Made by a program: the position numbers and the translations under genes. A DNA stretch of 64,000 bases from the NCBI RefSeq assembly GCF_022808955.1, contig NZ_JAKZEY010000034.1:1-64000 (forward strand), given 5' to 3'. This document shows, one piece after another, positions 1 to 9,122 of the stretch. Origin of the DNA: Anaerococcus sp. AGMB09787 (GTDB lineage Bacteria > Bacillota > Clostridia > Tissierellales > Peptoniphilaceae). Under the pieces are notes generated by a model. It worked only from the letters and a program-made list of their open reading frames with translations, searched no databases and was not told the origin of the DNA. The number at the start of each line of letters is the position of its first letter. Position 1 is the first letter of the stretch.

Positions 1-87
1 TATGAAGAGGTAGTTGACAGTTTTTATGACGGATATTTTAACCCTAAACCCCCTCGTCATACTACGTCTTCATTATACAAAAAATAG
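1..87 (+). CDS. C-terminal end of an unidentified gene (cut by window edge)
   Basis: An open frame runs from base 1 to a TAG at 85-87 and gives 28 residues ending in PRHTTSSLYKK. It is open on the left, so only the tail is visible. The reading frame is directly followed by hairpins at 82-123 and 160-191, which fits the end of a transcription unit on this strand. No family can be recognised from so few residues. It may lie in the same defence locus as the hsd genes, but nothing in the sequence shows that. Confidence 0.45.
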   Translation, partial: YEEVVDSFYDGYFNPKPPRHTTSSLYKK

Positions 88-123
88 TGCAAGATAGAAA
101 TTACTTTCTTTCTTACACTATTT
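82..123. terminator. Hairpin overlapping the stop of the upstream gene
   Basis: Arms 82-101 and 104-123 pair over about 20 bp with two mismatches and a two-base loop. On the minus strand the stem is followed by TTTTTT, and on the plus strand by no T-run. It is either the end of the upstream gene's transcript or a terminator facing the other way. Confidence 0.5.
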
Positions 124-159
124 ATGGTACTAAACCCCTCCATCAATATTCCGGATTTT

Positions 160-191
160 GGGCTGGTCCTTATAGGGTCAGTCCCTTTTTT
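160..191 (+). terminator. Rho-independent terminator before the hsd operon
   Basis: Stem arms 160-169 and 175-185 (GGGCTGGTCC against GGGTCAGTCCC, one bulge and two G-T pairs) enclose the loop TTATA and are followed at once by TTTTTT at 186-191. It would insulate hsdM from upstream transcription, so the hsd promoter should lie downstream of it. Confidence 0.65.
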
Positions 192-197
192 CTGGCT

Positions 198-227
198 TTT
201 AATCCCACTAAATGTTAAAATTATAAT
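198..227 (+). promoter_or_regulatory. Probable sigma-A promoter of hsdMSR
   Basis: A TATAAT at 222-227 has a weak -35 TTTAAT at 198-203, spacing 18. It lies between the terminator at 160-191 and the hsdM ribosome site AAAGGAG at 241-247. The -10 is convincing and the -35 is weak. Confidence 0.45.
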
Positions 228-252
228 ATATACCAAAGAAAAAGGAGCAGAT

Positions 253-1851
253 ATGACGCTTGCTAATGAATTATTTCAAAGACTATGGAACTCTGCTGAT
301 ATCTTGCGTTCCAATATGGATGCTTCCGAATATAAATCCTATCTCCTAGGGCTTATTTTCTACAAGTACCTATCAGATATCCAATTGGAAGAAGTGGCAG
401 AACTCTTAGAACTTGATAAGGATACGACCCTCGATCAAATAGACGATGAATATAGAAAATACTACTATAGCGAAGATGGGGAAGACCTAATCGAAGAATT
501 GACCTACAAATTCTCCTATGTAATAAAACCTCAGCTAACCTATACCCACTTCCTAAAGGAAATCGACTCCAAGGAATTTGAACTAGACCACCTGGCCCAA
601 GGCTTTAGCGAAATAGAACAAGCCTCCCCAGCCTTCCAGAACCTCTTTGAAGATGTAGACCTTTACTCCAAACGCCTAGGCTCATCCCTCCAAAAGCAAA
701 ACGAAACTATATCAAGGGTAATGAAGGAGCTATCAGGCCTCGACCTATCCAAATACACAGGGGATGTCCTTGGCGATGTCTACGAATATATGATAGGAGA
801 ATTTGCTACAGAATCTGGCAAGAAGGCTGGAGAATTCTACACCCCTCAAGAAGTATCATCCCTTATGGCAAGAATCGCCATGGAAGGCAAGGAAGACCTC
901 AAAGGCTTTACAGTCTTTGACCCAACCATGGGATCAGGGTCTCTCCTCCTTAACCCTAGAAAATACTCCAATGAGAGAGACTCCATCCACTACTACGGTC
1001 AAGAAAAAAATAACTCAACCTACAACCTCGCTAGGATGAACATGATCCTCCACTCCATCCCTATGGCATCCCAAAGCCTATCCTATGGAGATAGCCTGGC
1101 TGAAGACTGGCCGGTAGATGAACCAACTGCCTTCGATGCAGTCCTTATGAACCCACCCTACTCAGCCAAGTACTCTGCCAACAAGGGCTTCCTCGATGAT
1201 CCTAGGTTTGCCTCCTACGGCATCCTCCCTCCAAAGTCCAAGGCCGATATGGCCTTCCTCCTCCATGGCTATTACCACCTAAAACACGATGGAGTCATGG
1301 TCATAGTCCTCCCCCATGGGCCACTCTTTAGAGGGGCATCCGAAGGAAAAATCAGACAAAAACTCCTAGAAAATGGATCCATAGATGGGGTCATAGGTCT
1401 CCCACAAAACGTCTTCTACAACACATCTATCCCTACCATCCTAATGATCCTAAAGAAAAACAAAGAGGATAGATCAGTCTTCTTTGTAGATGCCAAGGAC
1501 CAATACGAGAAGTCTGGTACTAGAAATATCCTAACAGAAGAAAATATAGACAAGATCTACAAGACCTATATAGAAAGAAAGGATGTGGACAAGTTCGCCC
1601 ACCTGGCAAGCTTCGAAGAGATAGAAGAAAATGACTTCAACCTCAACATCCCCCGCTATGTGGATACCTTCGAGGAAGAAGAAGCCATCCCCCTTGATGA
1701 AATAGGCAAAGACCTTGCCGATAGCAAAAAGAAGTTAGCGATGACCAGGGCTGATATCATAGAAGACCTACAAAACCTAGTAGGAACAAATGATGAAAGC
1801 CAAAAAGACCTAGCAGCCTTCCTAAAATTATTGGGAGCTAGCAATGACTAA
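253..1851 (+). CDS. hsdM: Type I restriction-modification system, DNA methyltransferase subunit HsdM
   Basis: This is the N6-adenine methyltransferase subunit of a type I restriction-modification complex (M2S modification, R2M2S restriction). The 532-residue product begins with the helical HsdM_N domain (about 5-150). It then carries the SAM-binding motif FDPTMGSG (D223) and the catalytic motif NPPY (N300). The frame is open back to 124, but the start at 253 is chosen because AAAGGAG sits 5 bases before it and the protein then begins MTLANELFQ, a normal HsdM start. The extra 43 residues would run through the terminator at 160-191. It overlaps hsdS by 8 bases, so M and S are translationally coupled. 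Confidence 0.95.
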   Translation: MTLANELFQRLWNSADILRSNMDASEYKSYLLGLIFYKYLSDIQLEEVAELLELDKDTTLDQIDDEYRKYYYSEDGEDLIEELTYKFSYVIKPQLTYTHFLKEIDSKEFELDHLAQGFSEIEQASPAFQNLFEDVDLYSKRLGSSLQKQNETISRVMKELSGLDLSKYTGDVLGDVYEYMIGEFATESGKKAGEFYTPQEVSSLMARIAMEGKEDLKGFTVFDPTMGSGSLLLNPRKYSNERDSIHYYGQEKNNSTYNLARMNMILHSIPMASQSLSYGDSLAEDWPVDEPTAFDAVLMNPPYSAKYSANKGFLDDPRFASYGILPPKSKADMAFLLHGYYHLKHDGVMVIVLPHGPLFRGASEGKIRQKLLENGSIDGVIGLPQNVFYNTSIPTILMILKKNKEDRSVFFVDAKDQYEKSGTRNILTEENIDKIYKTYIERKDVDKFAHLASFEEIEENDFNLNIPRYVDTFEEEEAIPLDEIGKDLADSKKKLAMTRADIIEDLQNLVGTNDESQKDLAAFLKLLGASND

Positions 1852-3076
1852 GAAAATACCTGAAATCAGATTTAAGGGCTTTGATGGGGAGTGGGAAGAG
1901 AAGAAACTAGAAAACTTAGCATCATTCTCCAAAGGTAGAGGATATACTAAATCAGATCTTATAGAAGAAGGAAATCCTATAATTTTATACGGGAGTATGT
2001 ATACCGATCACAAATATTTAATAGATGATGTAAAAACATATGCGAATTTACAAAATAATTCAGTTATAAGTAATGGTGGAGAAGTAATAATCCCCTCCTC
2101 TGGGGAAACTCCAGAAGATATATCAATAGCCTCTACAATAAAAAATGCTGGTGTTATAATTGGCGGTGATTTAAATATAATAAAACCTAATGGATTAGAT
2201 TCATTATTTTTAGCAATTAGCTTGTCAAACGGTTCAAATAAAAAAGAATTATCATCCAAAGCTGAAGGTGCTACAATATCACACCTTAAAAATAATGATA
2301 TTAAAAATTCCAAGATAATTTACCCTACTCTAACCGAGCAAGAAAAGATTGGGGCTTTGTTTGAGAAGGTGGATGCTTTGATTGAGGAGCAGGCAGAGCT
2401 TGTCGACTCTTATAAAAATTTAAAGAAGTCCCTCCTCCAAAAAATCTTCCCTAGGGAGGGAGAAAAAATCCCCCAAATAAGATTCCCTGGTTTTGATGGG
2501 GAGTGGGAAAAAATTAAATTAGGACAAATTGGAGAAACATATAGTGGATTATCTGGTAAAAATAAAGACGATTTTGGTGTAGGAGATGGAAAATTTATAG
2601 AATTTTCTAATGTCTTATATAATCCCATTTCAGATAAAAATAAATTAGGACAAGTAAAAATTGATAAGAATCAAAATACTGTGAAAAACGGAGACATTCT
2701 TTTCAACTCATCTTCAGAAACTCCCGAAGAGGTAGGTATGTCTTCGGTACGGAATTTCAATATTGATAATATTTACTTAAATAGTTTCTGTTTTGGATTA
2801 AGACCGAATAGAGAATTAGACAATCACTTTATCGCTTATGAGTTAAGAAGTGATGCAACTAGAAAACAGATAAAAGTATTAGCACAAGGAATATCTAGGT
2901 ATAACATATCTAGGAAAAAATTACTTGAAATTACAGTCTCCCTCCCCTCCCTCCCAGAGCAAAAAAAGATCGGGGATTTTTTCAAGAAGCTTGATGGGTT
3001 AATCGAGGGCGAGGAGAAGTATTTGGAGGACTTAAAGGGCATGAAGAAGGCCCTCTTACAGAAGATGTTTGTTTAA
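1844..3076 (+). CDS. hsdS: Type I restriction-modification system, specificity subunit HsdS
   Basis: HsdS sets the bipartite DNA target of the complex. The 410 residues show the usual two half-subunits. Each begins with a similar segment ending FDGEWE (about residues 4-17 and 206-218), continues through a variable target recognition domain, and ends in a conserved spacer helix starting LTEQEKIG or LPEQKKIG and closing in LLQKIF or LLQKMF. The DNA of the two recognition domains (about 1930-2330 and 2525-2935) looks clearly more AT-rich than hsdM and the conserved parts, as expected if these domains are exchanged by recombination. The start overlaps the end of hsdM, and hsdR follows after 9 bases. 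Confidence 0.95.
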   Translation: MTKKIPEIRFKGFDGEWEEKKLENLASFSKGRGYTKSDLIEEGNPIILYGSMYTDHKYLIDDVKTYANLQNNSVISNGGEVIIPSSGETPEDISIASTIKNAGVIIGGDLNIIKPNGLDSLFLAISLSNGSNKKELSSKAEGATISHLKNNDIKNSKIIYPTLTEQEKIGALFEKVDALIEEQAELVDSYKNLKKSLLQKIFPREGEKIPQIRFPGFDGEWEKIKLGQIGETYSGLSGKNKDDFGVGDGKFIEFSNVLYNPISDKNKLGQVKIDKNQNTVKNGDILFNSSSETPEEVGMSSVRNFNIDNIYLNSFCFGLRPNRELDNHFIAYELRSDATRKQIKVLAQGISRYNISRKKLLEITVSLPSLPEQKKIGDFFKKLDGLIEGEEKYLEDLKGMKKALLQKMFV

Positions 3077-3085
3077 GGAGTTTGT

Positions 3086-6000
3086 ATGGCTATTGTAGAT
3101 ATAAGTCAGGAGAGATTTTTAGAGGAAAATTTGATAGATTTCCTTGTCCAATCTGGCCATTGGACCTACCACCCAGAGCTAAATACCGAGGAGAAGCTTT
3201 GGGATAATCTGAGGGATATTATCGAGAAGAATAACAAGGCTATCCTCAAGGAGAATAGGCTAACGGACAAGGAGTTTGCCCAGGTCAAAAACCAACTAAG
3301 CTTTCCGTCCTTTTTTGAGGCTGCCAAGGCCCTCCGTGGGGAAAATGGCAAGGTTAAGGTCAGCGTCCAAAGGGAAGATCAGTCCTTGGGAAGGGTCATG
3401 CTCCTAATCCTAGATAATAGGGATATAGCAGGAGGTACGTCTGTGTATCAGATTATTAACCAGTATCAGGCTCCAAGGATTAGGCCCATGGATAGTGATT
3501 CTAGGTTTGATGTAAGCCTCCTTATTAATGGTCTGCCCCTAATCCATATCGAGTTAAAGTCAAGGGCTGTGGGCTATATGGAGTCCTTTAATCAGATTAG
3601 GGAATATGTTAGGGAGGGTAAGTTTAGGGGGATTTATTCTGCCTGTCAGATGTTTGTGGTATCTAATGGTGCCAATACCAGGTATATCGCCCCAGCAAGC
3701 CATGATAGGCTCAATGCCAAGTTCTTATCCCGTTGGGTTGATGAGGAGAATAATCCTATCGAAGACCTCTCGTCCTTTGCGAGGTCTGTACTTACTATCC
3801 CTGCTGCCCACAGGTTAGTGTCTAAGTATACGGTTTTGGACTATGATAATGAGTCTTTGATTATCCTAAGGCCCTACCAAATCCACGCTATCCGAGCTGT
3901 GATGGATGCCTTCAAGGCTGGCTCTGGTGGCTATGTATGGCATACTACTGGTTCTGGCAAGACCCTCACTTCCTACAAGGTTGCCAATAATCTCCTCGAA
4001 GTCCCTATGGTGGACAAGTCTGTTTTTATAGTGGACAGGGTCGACCTTGACAATCAAACAAGTGGAGCCTTTACTTCCTATGCCAAGGGAGATTTTGTAG
4101 ATATAGATGAAACGGACAATGTGAGGGGGCTTGTTAGTAGGCTGATTGATGATAGGAAGTCTGTAATTGTTACTACTATTCAAAAGTTAAATTACCTTAT
4201 CAAGAGGTATGAGGGAAAGAAGGATAGCAAGACTTGTAGGAAGCTAAGGGAGCTTTCTTTGGTTTTTGTAGTTGATGAGTGCCACAGGGCAGTATCTAGC
4301 GAGAAGCAGCTTGAGATAAATAGGTTTTTTAATAGGCCACGATGGTTTGGTTTTACTGGGACACCAATTTTTGCAGAAAATCAAAAGAAGGCTTACGGTA
4401 ATCTCGCCCGTACCACAAAGGAGCAGTATGGCGACTGCCTCCACCAGTATACTGTAAGGCACGCCATCGAAGATAAGGCAGTCCTTGGTTTTCAACTTGA
4501 GTATAAGTCTACTATTAGCGAGGATGATTTCTACGATATTATAAAGACTAAGGATCCTGATATAGACTTTAATAATTCTGACAGGGCTTATTTGGAGAGT
4601 CTTATCGATAGGAAGTATTATGAGAAGGATGCCCATATGGTAGAGGTGATTGACACTATAGTCAACAAGTCTAGGCTAAAGTTTGGCCTTGATAGGGGTC
4701 CAGGCAAGACCTTCTCTGCTATCCTCACTACATCATCTATAGAAAAGGCTCAGAGGTATTATGAGCTATTTTGTGACTTGAAGGAAGGTAGGCTTGATAT
4801 AAAGATATCCGATAAGGTCAGAAAGCTTATGCCAGATTTCCCTAAGGTCGCTATTACCTATTCCATAGCCCAAAACCAGGAAGAAACTGGCCTTAACAAG
4901 GAAAAAATGAAGAAGGCTCTGGCAGATTATAATGAAAGTTTTGGAACAAACTTTAGTCTTGATGAGGTCAAGGCCTACAATTCTAACCTCAATGAGAGGC
5001 TTGCTAGGAAGAAGTCCCTCTATGGAACAAGGTCTGAGCAAGTTGACCTAGTTATAGTAGTCGATAGGCTCCTTACGGGCTTTGACTCCCCTACTACTGC
5101 CCTCTTGTTTATAGATAGGGCCCCAATGACCCCTCAAAACCTAATCCAAGCCTTCTCTAGGACTAATAGAATCTATAATTCCTACAAGACCTACGGGCAA
5201 ATCGTAACCTTCCAAACTCCAGAAATCTATGAGCAAAGGGTTGAAGAGGCCTTCTCCCTCTACTCTAACGGTGGAGAGGACTACATCAAGGCGCCTAGCT
5301 TTGATGAGAGCCTAGCCATCTTTGAAAATGCCCTCGCAAGCTTTAATGAATGTGTAGGAAGCCCTTCTGATGTGGATAAGCTAAAGACCCTAGATGAAAA
5401 AATGGCCTTCGCCAAGGCCTTTCAGGGACTAGATAAGGCCCTCGCCAATATCAGGGTCTATGGGGAGTATGATGAAGAAGAATTTTTTAAGAAATATGAC
5501 CTCTCCTACAAGGCCCTAGAAGAATACAATGGCAAGTATGTCAATATTATCGAGGAGATTAGAGAAGAGTTGGGCGATAAGGAAGTTGAAGATGATAAGC
5601 TCCTTGATATAGGCTATGAAACCCTTACAGTAGGGGTAGATGAGATTGACTCCTCCTACCTCAATAGGCTTATGAATATAGCTAGCAAAAAGGGCCTAGA
5701 CCTACCGAGGGATGAAAGGGAGAAGTCCAAGGAATTTATCGAGCTGAGGGAGAGTTTGGAGAAGGCGAGCAAGTCCAACCCAAAGAAAATCGACCTTTAC
5801 AGGCAAGTTACAAATGAGATCTTGGCTGATCCTAGTAAGTATAAGGATGTCGATATGGGTCGATATATGGATAATATAGTTTATGGTATGTACGAACAAG
5901 GAATTACTAAGCTTGCCACGGAAACTAAGGTCCCCTACGATAAGGCAGACTACTATGCCAAGATTTATAAGAGGGAAAATGATAATGGCAACTACCTCCT

Positions 6001-6124
6001 AGAGTATGCCGATATAGACCAGGTCAAAAAAGAGCAAGACTTGAACCCCCTCAAGGCCAAGAAATATGTAAGGGGGAAGATATCTACCATTATGAAAGAA
6101 GACATAGAACCCTACAAGTCCTAG
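3086..6124 (+). CDS. hsdR: Type I restriction endonuclease subunit HsdR
   Basis: This is the ATP-dependent translocase and nuclease of the complex. The 1012-residue length is typical. An N-terminal PD-(D/E)XK nuclease is visible as RFDVSLLINGLPLIHIELK (E156, K158). The SF2 helicase core follows, with Walker A TTGSGKT (K292), the DECH box (D397), a TGTP motif and a late QAFSRTNR motif. The C-terminal part is helical and should contact the methylase. All three subunits are intact and adjacent, so the system appears functional. The upstream AAGGAG fits the ATG at 3086. Confidence 0.96.
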   Translation: MAIVDISQERFLEENLIDFLVQSGHWTYHPELNTEEKLWDNLRDIIEKNNKAILKENRLTDKEFAQVKNQLSFPSFFEAAKALRGENGKVKVSVQREDQSLGRVMLLILDNRDIAGGTSVYQIINQYQAPRIRPMDSDSRFDVSLLINGLPLIHIELKSRAVGYMESFNQIREYVREGKFRGIYSACQMFVVSNGANTRYIAPASHDRLNAKFLSRWVDEENNPIEDLSSFARSVLTIPAAHRLVSKYTVLDYDNESLIILRPYQIHAIRAVMDAFKAGSGGYVWHTTGSGKTLTSYKVANNLLEVPMVDKSVFIVDRVDLDNQTSGAFTSYAKGDFVDIDETDNVRGLVSRLIDDRKSVIVTTIQKLNYLIKRYEGKKDSKTCRKLRELSLVFVVDECHRAVSSEKQLEINRFFNRPRWFGFTGTPIFAENQKKAYGNLARTTKEQYGDCLHQYTVRHAIEDKAVLGFQLEYKSTISEDDFYDIIKTKDPDIDFNNSDRAYLESLIDRKYYEKDAHMVEVIDTIVNKSRLKFGLDRGPGKTFSAILTTSSIEKAQRYYELFCDLKEGRLDIKISDKVRKLMPDFPKVAITYSIAQNQEETGLNKEKMKKALADYNESFGTNFSLDEVKAYNSNLNERLARKKSLYGTRSEQVDLVIVVDRLLTGFDSPTTALLFIDRAPMTPQNLIQAFSRTNRIYNSYKTYGQIVTFQTPEIYEQRVEEAFSLYSNGGEDYIKAPSFDESLAIFENALASFNECVGSPSDVDKLKTLDEKMAFAKAFQGLDKALANIRVYGEYDEEEFFKKYDLSYKALEEYNGKYVNIIEEIREELGDKEVEDDKLLDIGYETLTVGVDEIDSSYLNRLMNIASKKGLDLPRDEREKSKEFIELRESLEKASKSNPKKIDLYRQVTNEILADPSKYKDVDMGRYMDNIVYGMYEQGITKLATETKVPYDKADYYAKIYKRENDNGNYLLEYADIDQVKKEQDLNPLKAKKYVRGKISTIMKEDIEPYKS

Positions 6125-6159
6125 GTGCATGAGAAATATTAACTACCCTTCTCCACCTA
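6122..6159 (+). terminator. Probable terminator after hsdR
   Basis: TAGGTG..GAGAA (6122-6135, CAT bulge) pairs with TTCTCCACCTA (6149-6159). A T-rich but interrupted stretch follows. The stem includes the hsdR stop codon. Confidence 0.45.
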
Positions 6160-6227
6160 TTGTGTGTATTTTTATTAGCTATTAGCTTTGTATTTTAGTA
6201 GTATAGTAGTAGAAACACGGAGGAATT

Positions 6228-9077
6228 ATGACTTATAAATTACTTAATAAAGAAAATTTTGATAAATTGAGCCTTGAAGCTTATTTGTATGAGCATGAGA
6301 AGACTAAGGCTAAGCTTGTTTATGTAAAGGCAGATGATGATAATAAGACTTTTGGTATAGGTTTTAGGACACCACCTAATGATTCTAAGGGCAAGGCCCA
6401 CATTATGGAACATAGTGTCCTCAATGGATCTAAGAAGTTTAGGACCAAGGATCCCTTTATGGATATGGCTTCTTCTTCCCTACAGACCTTCCTCAATGCC
6501 ATGACCTATCCTGACAAGACAGTTTTCCCTGTATCTAGTGAGAATGATAAGGATTTTAGAAACCTAGTCGATGTTTATTTAGATGCAGTTTTTAATCCTT
6601 GTGTAGTTGAAAAGAAGGAAATCTTGGACCAAGAGGGATGGCACTACAATCTCGAGGGGGATAAGATTTCTGGCATAAGTGGGGTTGTCTACAATGAGAT
6701 GCAAGGAGCCCTCACTAATAGTGAAAGTAAGATTGCCAACGATATTAATGCTCTTTTGTTTAAGGATAGTCCTTATGAGTATATATCAGGTGGAGATCCT
6801 AAGGATATACCAGATCTAACTTATGAAGAGTTTATAGATTTTTATAAGAACCACTACCACCCATCCAACGCCGTAATATATTTGTATGGTAATTTGGATA
6901 TTGATTATTTCCTAGACTTTATTGATGAGGAATATTTGAGCAAGTATGACTACAAGGACTTAGATTTTTCTATTGATGTTAAAGAAAATTATTATGAGGA
7001 TGTAGTTGAGGGAGCCTATCCAGTATCTAAAGTCCAAGAAGATAGTGATTATTTGACCTATGCCTTCCTAGCTACTAGCGCCCTAGATATCAAGGATTAT
7101 CTAACCCTCAATATCCTGACTAATACCCTCTTTAATATGGATTCTTCTAAGATTAGAGGAGAGGTTGTTGAGAAGTTAAATCCTGAGTATTTCTATGGTA
7201 GGGTAGGCTATGGAGTAAGATCTTCCATAATTATCCAAGCCCAAAGGACTTCTGCTAGCAAGGTAGATGACTTTGTAAATATTATAGAAGATGGCCTAAG
7301 GGATGCCAGCGAGAAGATCTCTGAGCAAAGCCTCAAGTCAGCCTTCAAGACCTTTGATTTTTCTCAAAGGGAGAGCCTCAATTCTACATCTAGGGGACTA
7401 AATTACTTCTTTATGATGAACTTTGATGGCGACCTCCTCGATGTCTTTAGGATAGTGGATGTCCTAGATGAGTTGAGGGGCTTGATAGGAACAAGCTATT
7501 ACGAGGACTTTGTCAAAGAACACTTCCTAGACAATAAGACCAAGCTTGTCCATGTAGCTAGGCCTAGTGAAGAGATCCTACCAAGGGAAGTGGCTGCTTT
7601 TAATGAGAGGCTAGAGCTTGCCAATGAAAATATGAGCCAAGAAGACCTTGAAACTATAAAGAGTGACCTCGATAAGCTAGATGCTTACCAAAATAGGGTC
7701 AATACAGAAGAAGAAAAGGCGACCATTCCAAGACTTGATATCAAGGATGTCCCTACTACAACTACCCCTATACCAAGAAAGGTTATAGGAGATGACTTCG
7801 AATTCGTCCTCCATAACCTCCCTACTTCTGGTCTTATCTATGTGAGTGCCTACTTTAATGTAGACCACCTCGACCTAGACGATTTGAGATATCTGGCTAT
7901 CCTAAGTGAGCTTCTTGGAGCTATAGATACAGAAAATATTTCCTACAAGGATATAGACGATATCCTCTGGCAATACCTTGCCTCCCTAAACTTTAATATA
8001 AATATTTTGAAGCTTGATAAAGATAAGTTTGAGAGGGACTTCAAGGTATCCTTTACTACAAGCAGGGAAGATTTTGATAAGGCTATGGGACTTGTGAAGG
8101 ACTTTGCAGCCAACTCTATCTTTACCAACAAGGAAAGAATAGCAGAATTACTCAGGATGGCTAAGTCTATCTTTGAATCAGGTATGTATGACCAAGGCCA
8201 TGTCCTTGCCATAAATAGGGCCAAGTCCCACATAGATAGGCTAAACTATATCAAGGAAGAAGTATCTGGTATCTCCTACTACCTCTTTGTAAAGAAGGTC
8301 CTAAAGGATATAGAGGCTGACTTCGAAGGCTTTAGGTCAAGGTTAGAAGAAGTCTATGCTAATATCTTTACCAAGAAGGTAAGTATAAATATCACAGCTA
8401 GTGGAGATGACCTAGACTTTGCCAAAGATAAGCTAAGCGAAAACCTAGATAAGCTAGGAGATATAAGGTCTAAGGTAGAAATAGCCTATGAACCAAGGGC
8501 TATCAAGGAAGCAGTCTTGACAGATGCCCCTGTAAATTACTGCTCACAAACTACCCTCCTTAGAGATGACCTCAGAGAATTTACAGGTAGCCTTGCCATC
8601 GCATCATCTATAGTATCCAACCCTTACCTCTATGAGCTAATAAGAGCAAAGGGTGGCGCCTACGGAGCTGGCATGTCAATAACTAGGACCCTCATCCTCC
8701 AAGCCTATTCTTATAGGGACCCTAATATTGACCTAACCCTCGAGAACTTCAAGAAAATAGCAAATATAACAGAAGAGCTTGAAATCGACCAAAGGGATTT
8801 TGAAAACCAACAAATCTCAACCATGGGAAGCTTCCTAAGACCTATCTCCCCTAAGCAAAAGGGCGAAGTGGACTTCATAGCCTACAAGGATAAGTCCTAT
8901 AAGGGCACAACAGAAATCCTAGGAGAAGTTAAGGCTACAAGCCTTAAGGATATCAGAGCCTTAGCTCCATACTTCAGGAAGGCCTTGGAAGCAGAAAACT
9001 ATACAATCTTTGGTAATAGGGAACAAATCCTTAAGAAAAAAGATAAGTTTGATAAAATTATTGATATAAATAATTAA
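6228..9077 (+). CDS. M16C family zinc metallopeptidase (presequence protease-like)
   Basis: This is a 949-residue inverzincin of the PreP/falcilysin/insulinase type, which degrades short unfolded peptides inside a closed two-half chamber. The inverted zinc motif HxxEH is HIMEH (H58, E61, H62), and the third ligand is E157 in YNEMQG. The C-terminal half contains the M16C-associated region and the RAKGGAYGAG segment (codons near nt 8640-8665) that completes the active site in this family. There is no signal peptide, so it is probably cytoplasmic. A good GGAGG precedes the ATG. It stands alone between the hsd operon and xpaC. It is intact, with a usual length for the family. Confidence 0.9.
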   Translation: MTYKLLNKENFDKLSLEAYLYEHEKTKAKLVYVKADDDNKTFGIGFRTPPNDSKGKAHIMEHSVLNGSKKFRTKDPFMDMASSSLQTFLNAMTYPDKTVFPVSSENDKDFRNLVDVYLDAVFNPCVVEKKEILDQEGWHYNLEGDKISGISGVVYNEMQGALTNSESKIANDINALLFKDSPYEYISGGDPKDIPDLTYEEFIDFYKNHYHPSNAVIYLYGNLDIDYFLDFIDEEYLSKYDYKDLDFSIDVKENYYEDVVEGAYPVSKVQEDSDYLTYAFLATSALDIKDYLTLNILTNTLFNMDSSKIRGEVVEKLNPEYFYGRVGYGVRSSIIIQAQRTSASKVDDFVNIIEDGLRDASEKISEQSLKSAFKTFDFSQRESLNSTSRGLNYFFMMNFDGDLLDVFRIVDVLDELRGLIGTSYYEDFVKEHFLDNKTKLVHVARPSEEILPREVAAFNERLELANENMSQEDLETIKSDLDKLDAYQNRVNTEEEKATIPRLDIKDVPTTTTPIPRKVIGDDFEFVLHNLPTSGLIYVSAYFNVDHLDLDDLRYLAILSELLGAIDTENISYKDIDDILWQYLASLNFNINILKLDKDKFERDFKVSFTTSREDFDKAMGLVKDFAANSIFTNKERIAELLRMAKSIFESGMYDQGHVLAINRAKSHIDRLNYIKEEVSGISYYLFVKKVLKDIEADFEGFRSRLEEVYANIFTKKVSINITASGDDLDFAKDKLSENLDKLGDIRSKVEIAYEPRAIKEAVLTDAPVNYCSQTTLLRDDLREFTGSLAIASSIVSNPYLYELIRAKGGAYGAGMSITRTLILQAYSYRDPNIDLTLENFKKIANITEELEIDQRDFENQQISTMGSFLRPISPKQKGEVDFIAYKDKSYKGTTEILGEVKATSLKDIRALAPYFRKALEAENYTIFGNREQILKKKDKFDKIIDINN

Positions 9078-9122
9078 CATATTTTAAGTCGGGTATGATA
9101 TAATTAAGAAAAGGAAGAAATT

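Noticed and set aside
124-252. 43-residue N-terminal extension of HsdM
   Set aside because: It has no ribosome site, runs through a terminator, and HsdM homologues begin at the ATG with AAAGGAG at 253.
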